From Locusta migratoria (lineage: Eukaryota > Arthropoda > Insecta > Orthoptera > Acrididae), in contig CM048745.1 of assembly GCA_026315105.1 (NCBI GenBank), positions 152,231,323 through 152,295,322 on the forward strand: 64,000 nt of DNA, in the 5' to 3' direction. The translations under genes were made by a program, and so were the position numbers. Positions 58,880 to 64,000 of this stretch are shown piece after piece. Each line of letters begins with the position of its first letter. The stretch's first letter is position 1. The notes below the pieces were generated by a model. It saw only the letters and a list, made by a program, of their open reading frames with translations. It was not told the DNA's origin and made no database searches.

Positions 58880-59928
58880 TCTAATATATAAAGCAGTATC
58901 CGTATGTATGTACGTGTTGCATACAAATCTACAGTTTTCATCCAATCTTTTTCAAATTTTGTACACGTAAACTTCAGTCAAGAGTACGGTCGCCGTAAGA
59001 GTAAGAATCACGTGCGATATGTAGTTCACGAGATATGACGTCATAAACAATGAGATGTGCGGAAAACTGCTGCATTACGCGACAATGCTGCTCATTTTCT
59101 CCTAAACCATTGTGGACCGATTTCAACCAAATTTGATACACACATTCCTTACCGTGAGGTAACAATTTCTGCAGGGTTAAGAATCACATACGGCACATGG
59201 TTCAAAAGATATTACGTCATAACCAATAGAAATCGCAAAAAATGCCATATAATGCGGCGAGTCTTTCGAAATACACTGTATGAGAATAACAGTACTTAGC
59301 GACTTGCAACAAACTTTAAACATAATTTCAAACCTTTATTAAACTTTTTTCCGCTGGCAACCATAGTAAAATGATGAAAGGAAAAAAGTTTCTCGCTTAC
59401 TACTTTTCCGCTGTTTGTGGAATATAACTACGACTCTCGGTATGACGTTACAATTTATAATTTGCACACTACAAAGTGTAGCCAAAGGAAATTTTACAGA
59501 CAGTATACACAAATATAGTTGAATGTACTTTCTGAATTGTATCACAGTACGACTCGTAGTTCATGAGATATGAGCACGTAAACAGTAGCTTTCCGCTGTT
59601 CATGGACTAAAACTACGGCATTCGGTATGAAGTTACAATTTATAATTTCTACAGTACTAATTGTAGCCGCAGGAAATTTTACAGACAGTATACACACATA
59701 TAGCTGAATGCACCTTCTAAATTCTATCACAGTGCGACATGTAGTTTATAAGATTTGAGCACATAAACAGTAACTTTCATGGAAAACCACCCCATCACGC
59801 ACAATGTTTTAATATATTACTTCTTTACTTCTAATTGTACTCCCAAGAGATTATACAATTGAAGATATACCTGAAAAATGGCAGGAATAAATAAATAAAT
59901 ACCCGGGAAGCGCCGGATATACAGCTAG
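58880..59928 (+). mobile_element. Non-autonomous Helitron with internal duplication (1049 bp)
   Basis: It starts tctaatatataaagcag after A and ends with hairpin cgggaagcgccgg plus atacagCTAG before T. A 185-bp unit (59405-59589) is repeated in tandem at 59590-59774 with divergence; the other copies in the window have it once. It begins only 9 bp after another Helitron end. Confidence 0.85.
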
Positions 59929-59929
59929 T

Positions 59930-60240
59930 AAATTTTATATAGTCTGGTGTGGGGTCTGATCTTGCGGAAATGTCCGGACAAACGCCACAGCCGCTTATGC
60001 ATTTGCACATTTCGTGAGAGGAAGGAAGAAGGGAGAGGACGTAAAGAAAATACTTTAGCTGTACTAATGCATTATGACTGGTGGTAACTTCGTTGGCCTC
60101 AATCTCATAACACTCCAATTTGTAATACCGACTACACCATGAATTAGTTTCCCAGCATACTCCAGATTATTTCGTATTTAAAAACTGGTTTCTACATTCA
60201 ATACCCATAACTGAAACTTCAGTCAGCAATATGTAGTGAT
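59930..60240. other. Non-coding spacer
   Basis: No gene or recognised repeat. Confidence 0.4.
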
Positions 60241-60247
60241 TTAAAGT

Positions 60248-60255
60248 TATAAATA
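60248..60255 (+). promoter_or_regulatory. Candidate TATA box
   Basis: TATAAATA lies 755 bp upstream of the ankyrin start codon and 33 bp before the CRE palindrome. A second TATA-like tatatag lies near 60726. The transcription start is not visible from sequence. Confidence 0.35.
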
Positions 60256-60287
60256 GCCGTGGGCAGCCTAGTATTTACGCGAGACGT

Positions 60288-60305
60288 ATGAGTGACGTCA
60301 CTCAT
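60288..60305. promoter_or_regulatory. Perfect 18-bp palindrome containing a CRE (TGACGTCA)
   Basis: atgagtgacgtcactcat is fully self-complementary. Its core TGACGTCA is the CREB/ATF bZIP site, and the overlapping TGAGTGAC/GTCACTCA parts resemble AP-1-like half sites. It lies about 700 bp upstream of the ankyrin ORF in a TE-poor, GC-richer region. Confidence 0.5.
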
Positions 60306-61002
60306 GTCAATAGAGCTCCTTACATGTCAAGTCACCGGGCAGCGCTGCAGACTTTCGACCTCTGATGCCGTCATGAGCTAGTACTTTGGCATCACGCACC
60401 CGCACGCATACAATCGAAGTCAAATGAACAAAACATAAATGATACTAGTGGAATGCTATCTGTTTGGTTAAAATCAGGCCGTTATCCTTCCGCAAGGTCG
60501 ATAAAGACTTTGTGCTACAGAGCAGTAGCGCTCTCTGTGGGGAAAGCGCGACGTATTCCCTTGCAGGCAGCTCTTTCTCGGCAGTTGACAACTTCCAGTG
60601 GCTTCCTAGCGCCGACCGAAAATCGCGGCCGAGAACAGAGTGTGCCTGTGAATGTACAGTGAACCTGTGACTATTCGCGTATGCAATTGACTTTTTTTTT
60701 GGCTATTTACCACCAGTGACTGCGTATATAGTTATCACAGGAAGAACATCAATGTAGCTGTTGACATCACATGGGCTTCACTCTGTATACATCTCGAAAA
60801 ATAGACCTGTCTGCTGTAGTGCTCGCAGCTGAAAAGACCCGTTAAAGGATCGGTGTGTTACTTTGATAGTATCAGCTCGGCTACGTTCTTAGTTTTCTCT
60901 CGTTATTGCCCGCGTAAAGTGTAAGTTGCTGGAGCTCAAGAGTGACGCATTTTAATCCGAGTGCTTGTGTTAGGAATCGTATTCCAACCGCTTGTTCCTA
61001 CG

Positions 61003-63060
61003 ATGACGACGCACAGTGCCGAGTTCAAGTACGAGAACGAAGACGTACGCCAACTTCACCGCGCCGTGAACGTCGGCAAGCTGCAAGATGTCGTGAAAAT
61101 ACTAGCGAAGGGAGTGGACATCGAATCTGCAGAGTCTATGCTGAAGATACGACCGGTTCACATCGCTGCGGCGCAGGGGCATTTGGACGTTCTTAAATTG
61201 CTAGTCGAGCGGGGCTGTGACGTAAATGCTCGAGCGTCTTGCCTTTCGCTGTGGTCTCGGCAAGTAGAAAAAAACATGACACCGATCCACTTAGCTGCCA
61301 CGAATGCAGACCCAAACCTCGTGCTCACTTTGATCAACGCCGGGGCGAATGTGAACACGAAGGGTACCGGTCACAATGGGGGTTGTCCCCTGCACGTTGC
61401 TGCGGTGTACGGCCACTTGGCCGTAGTCAAGGCATTAGTGTCCAACAATGCAGACGTGCATGTCGAGGACGACGTCAAAGAAACCCCGCTGTTGGGCGCT
61501 GTGAGGCGTAATTTTGAAGATGTAGCCAGCTTTCTGCTAGAAAGCGGTGCCGTTGTAAATGCTAGAAATGCGTACCGTTGGACACCGATGCACTTCGCAG
61601 CGCAACGGGGAAATATTAACATGGTGAAGATGCTGGTCGAGAACAAGGCTAAGGTTAATACAAAGAACGTGAGAGGCTTCACTCCACTGCATTTGGCCGT
61701 ACAGCACAGGCGAGTCGAAGTCAGTCAGTTTCTGATTAACATTGGGGCAGTCTTGAATATAAAGGATAGGGACGGCGTCACCCCTTTGCATTATGCAGCA
61801 TTCGGGGGATACTCGGCAGAAATAATCAAACTATTGATAGCGAAAGGTGCTAGCGTGAATGCGCAGGACCGGGCCACAAGAACACCCTTGTCCCTTGCCG
61901 CGGAGAAAAATTTGACGGATGTACTACACATCCTGATCGATAACAAAGCTGACGTTAATATCTCTGGTGCAGAAAATTGGAAGGCACTGCACGTGGCAGC
62001 TTACAAAGGCTCTTTGGATGCCGCAAAAATTCTTATCGCCAGCGGAGCTGAAGTTGACGCGAAAACTGTCAGGCGGAATACACCACTACATTACGCAGCA
62101 TACTACTGGCAAGTCGAAGTGGTTGAATACCTTTTGGCAAAAGGAGCCGATGTTAATGCAGTCGATAATGTAAACTGGTCAGCACTTCACCTTGCTACAA
62201 CAGAAGAGAGTTCTAGAAACATTCCTCTCCGCAATCCGCAACAGGTGGATTTGCGGAAGAACGGTTCTAAACTGGATACCGTGAAGGCTCTTATTCAAAA
62301 CGGGGCAGACGTAAATGCTAGGGGAAGCAACGATGACGACACTCCGCTACACATTGCCGTACGTAATGACGACCTAGTAATTGTTAGATACCTATTGGAA
62401 AATGGAGGAAATTACGATGCGACGAACCAATTTATCATCGATGACGCAGCCGTGTCAGACAAGGCTACGAGGAACGAGGATATAAATGCCTTATTCCGAT
62501 CTACCGAAAAGCTATTTCAAGCAGTGAAAAGAGCAGATTGTTCAGAAATTGAGAAATGTGTGGAGGAAGGTGCGCCCGTCAACAGTGGAAGCATAAAGTA
62601 TGGAACACCACTTATGCATGCATCCTGGAAGGGACAATTGGACGTTGTTGAAGTTTTGCTTAAAAATGGCGCGAGTGTTAATCTGAGCAACAGTAATGGT
62701 ATCACGCCTCTACATTATGCAGCAAAATTTGGGCATATTCAAATACTGTATGTCTTATTGCAAAACGGTGCGGTGTACAATGCACGAACAAAAACGGGCA
62801 AAAAGACACCACTACATTTTGCCCAAGAAGGGGAAAAGAAAGAAGCTGCAGACATTCTAACTCGGATTCAACGTATGTTTATAAGAGTAGGTATAAAGGA
62901 TAATACAGTGTTAAGAGAGTTAAGTGAATTAAAGGACATAAAATATGACGAATATCTTGCAATAAAAAACTGCAGAAATGCAAATGGAGAGTCTTTAGGA
63001 GAAATCTCTCTTAAAATCGGGTACGAGGAAATCTGTAAACTGTTTTTTGACTTGTTATGA
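61003..63060 (+). CDS. Ankyrin-repeat protein, single exon, 685 aa
   Basis: The start is ATG at 61003, with A at -3; the in-frame GTG at 60961 is not a plausible eukaryotic start. About 17 ankyrin repeats occupy residues 15-473 and 503-625, with clear TPLHxAA and G-A-x-V-N-A motifs (for example PVHIAAAQGHLDVLKLLVE at 51-69 and TPLHYAAKFGHIQILYVLL at 568-586). A linker at 474-502 splits the two blocks, and the repeat at about 391-440 carries a 20-residue insert. The C-terminal 60 residues look like a degenerate repeat. There is no signal peptide, membrane segment or catalytic domain. Ankyrin arrays bind proteins; the partner is unknown. The frame is open with no intron and ends at TGA. It could be one of an expanded single-exon family or a retrocopy. 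Family certain, function unknown. Confidence 0.93.
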   Translation: MTTHSAEFKYENEDVRQLHRAVNVGKLQDVVKILAKGVDIESAESMLKIRPVHIAAAQGHLDVLKLLVERGCDVNARASCLSLWSRQVEKNMTPIHLAATNADPNLVLTLINAGANVNTKGTGHNGGCPLHVAAVYGHLAVVKALVSNNADVHVEDDVKETPLLGAVRRNFEDVASFLLESGAVVNARNAYRWTPMHFAAQRGNINMVKMLVENKAKVNTKNVRGFTPLHLAVQHRRVEVSQFLINIGAVLNIKDRDGVTPLHYAAFGGYSAEIIKLLIAKGASVNAQDRATRTPLSLAAEKNLTDVLHILIDNKADVNISGAENWKALHVAAYKGSLDAAKILIASGAEVDAKTVRRNTPLHYAAYYWQVEVVEYLLAKGADVNAVDNVNWSALHLATTEESSRNIPLRNPQQVDLRKNGSKLDTVKALIQNGADVNARGSNDDDTPLHIAVRNDDLVIVRYLLENGGNYDATNQFIIDDAAVSDKATRNEDINALFRSTEKLFQAVKRADCSEIEKCVEEGAPVNSGSIKYGTPLMHASWKGQLDVVEVLLKNGASVNLSNSNGITPLHYAAKFGHIQILYVLLQNGAVYNARTKTGKKTPLHFAQEGEKKEAADILTRIQRMFIRVGIKDNTVLRELSELKDIKYDEYLAIKNCRNANGESLGEISLKIGYEEICKLFFDLL

Positions 63061-63293
63061 CATGTTATAAATTTTATGCTATGTGGAGGAATATTTTAGT
63101 GTTTAACCACCAATTGTTGACTGCTGCACTAGATGTAAAATTGCACGTAGGCATTTGAGGTGTTTCTTTTACGGGAAAATTTTTACCTACGGTTGTGGCG
63201 TCGTCGTCGTTTGCTGTTAGCAACGATCGTTGAAAGCTCTTTGAAAACACAATCACATAAATCTAAGGAAATAGATTTTCGTGTTCACGATGT

Positions 63294-63299
63294 AATAAA
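63294..63299 (+). terminator. Candidate polyadenylation signal (AATAAA)
   Basis: AATAAA lies 234 bp after the ankyrin stop codon, the first one in the 3' flank. It gives a plausible 3' UTR of about 250 bp. Confidence 0.5.
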
Positions 63300-64000
63300 A
63301 ATCGTATTCATGCTGTACTACTGACATGTTCTTGTATATGTCCTTACTCGGTAGGTTATTTGTGCATAATTGTTTTGTTTTGAGAGGTTTGCGTTTCCGA
63401 ATCTTGTTTTCCACTTTATACTTCCCCACGCATGACGTCATCGCTCAGACAAGTGGTATCGGTACCTTCGCTATTACAAATGTGTGTAATATTTAGGGAA
63501 CTGACACAATTTTGTATATTATTTCCAGCTGTCTTCTATGTTTTTCATCTTACTACAAGCACCACGTGAAAATGAGAAGTCAAATATTTCTTTGAAGCTT
63601 CCTGAAATTTGGGCTCACCTAAAGATGGTGATACCGCCCGTCAGCTTTGACCCGCGACGTCATTACAGCCTGACAGTTTTGAGGTGCTTGCTTGTTCGTA
63701 GAAGGCGTGAGTAATTAATATGTGGTGGCCGAGTTAAAGACGACAGTTTGTAAACAAACAGAACAGATTATAGATTAATATTTTGTTTGAAAAGCCATCT
63801 GTAGCTTCCCTCTGATGGTAAGGTATAGATTAACAGAGGGTTTTTTATTCCACTTGTAACCACCGAAGTCGCGAATTTTTGGGCCGAGACCTGTGATCGC
63901 TGGTACATTGTCATCTATAATTTACTAGGATAACTATAGATTATTATCTAAAGTACAGAAGTATTAAGATAGCCCCGTATACAGGTTTTCCGATGTGCTG
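63300..64000. other. 3' flank, nothing recognised
   Basis: No gene, SINE head or transposon end is visible up to the window edge. Confidence 0.4.

Noticed and set aside
60453..60670. Two overlapping frames of about 69 codons upstream of the ankyrin gene
   Set aside because: No motif, overlapping frames and a location in the likely 5' UTR or promoter. They could at most be upstream ORFs.
60961..61002. Extended N-terminus of the ankyrin protein starting at GTG (60961)
   Set aside because: GTG is not a normal eukaryotic start. The ATG at 61003 has an A at -3 and the ankyrin array starts shortly after it.
61158..61791. Minus-strand frames inside the ankyrin gene
   Set aside because: They are shadows of the ankyrin coding strand.

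Overview
This window looks like a gene-poor, repeat-saturated stretch of a large arthropod nuclear genome. The most likely source is an insect with a big genome, such as a grasshopper or locust relative. That assignment is inference from the mix of elements: many tRNA-headed SINEs, RTE-clade LINEs ending in CAA repeats, CR1/Jockey-type LINEs, a Penelope-like element, Helitrons, and hAT, Tc1/mariner, pogo/Tigger and PIF/Harbinger DNA transposons. No bacterial or organellar organisation is visible. I see no CRISPR array, no operon and no free-standing tRNA or rRNA gene. The tRNA-like segments are heads of SINEs.

Layout. 0-5.9 kb: AT-rich sequence with SINEs, microsatellites and one LINE reverse-transcriptase fragment. 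5.9-10.9 kb: a decayed minus-strand RTE LINE joined to a Penelope-like element that carries a GIY-YIG endonuclease and inverted terminal repeats. 11-16.2 kb: a tRNA-related dispersed repeat, a Tc1 fragment, a minisatellite and a deleted Tigger element. 16.6-22.9 kb: a hAT-like element, SINEs, a second RTE copy and a near-perfect hairpin repeat. 23-30.8 kb: SINEs nested in SINEs, a plus-strand RTE copy, and an unrecognised open frame split by a hAT element with a perfect 8-bp duplication. 31-37.4 kb: a foldback element, a PIF/Harbinger transposase gene whose intron has been colonised by SINEs, and an adjacent Harbinger-type MITE. 37.4-46.4 kb: a CR1-type LINE split by a segment of about 8 kb bounded by 49-bp inverted repeats; inside it lie another copy of the same LINE, a Helitron and a 229-bp palindrome. 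47.1-51.3 kb: a non-autonomous Helitron split by a nearly full-length RTE LINE flanked by an 11-bp duplication. 51.7-60 kb: SINEs, a Tc1/mariner-like remnant, CR1 and Jockey LINE tails, and a Helitron cluster.

The only intact host-like gene is at 61003-63060 (+). It is a single-exon ORF for a 685-residue protein made almost entirely of ankyrin repeats. It has a candidate TATA box and a perfect 18-bp CRE-containing palindrome upstream, and a polyadenylation signal downstream.

Most coding stretches outside the ankyrin gene are broken transposon genes. Target-site duplications let several insertions be ordered in time. Examples are SINE in SINE in a Harbinger intron, RTE in Helitron, and SINE in foldback element.
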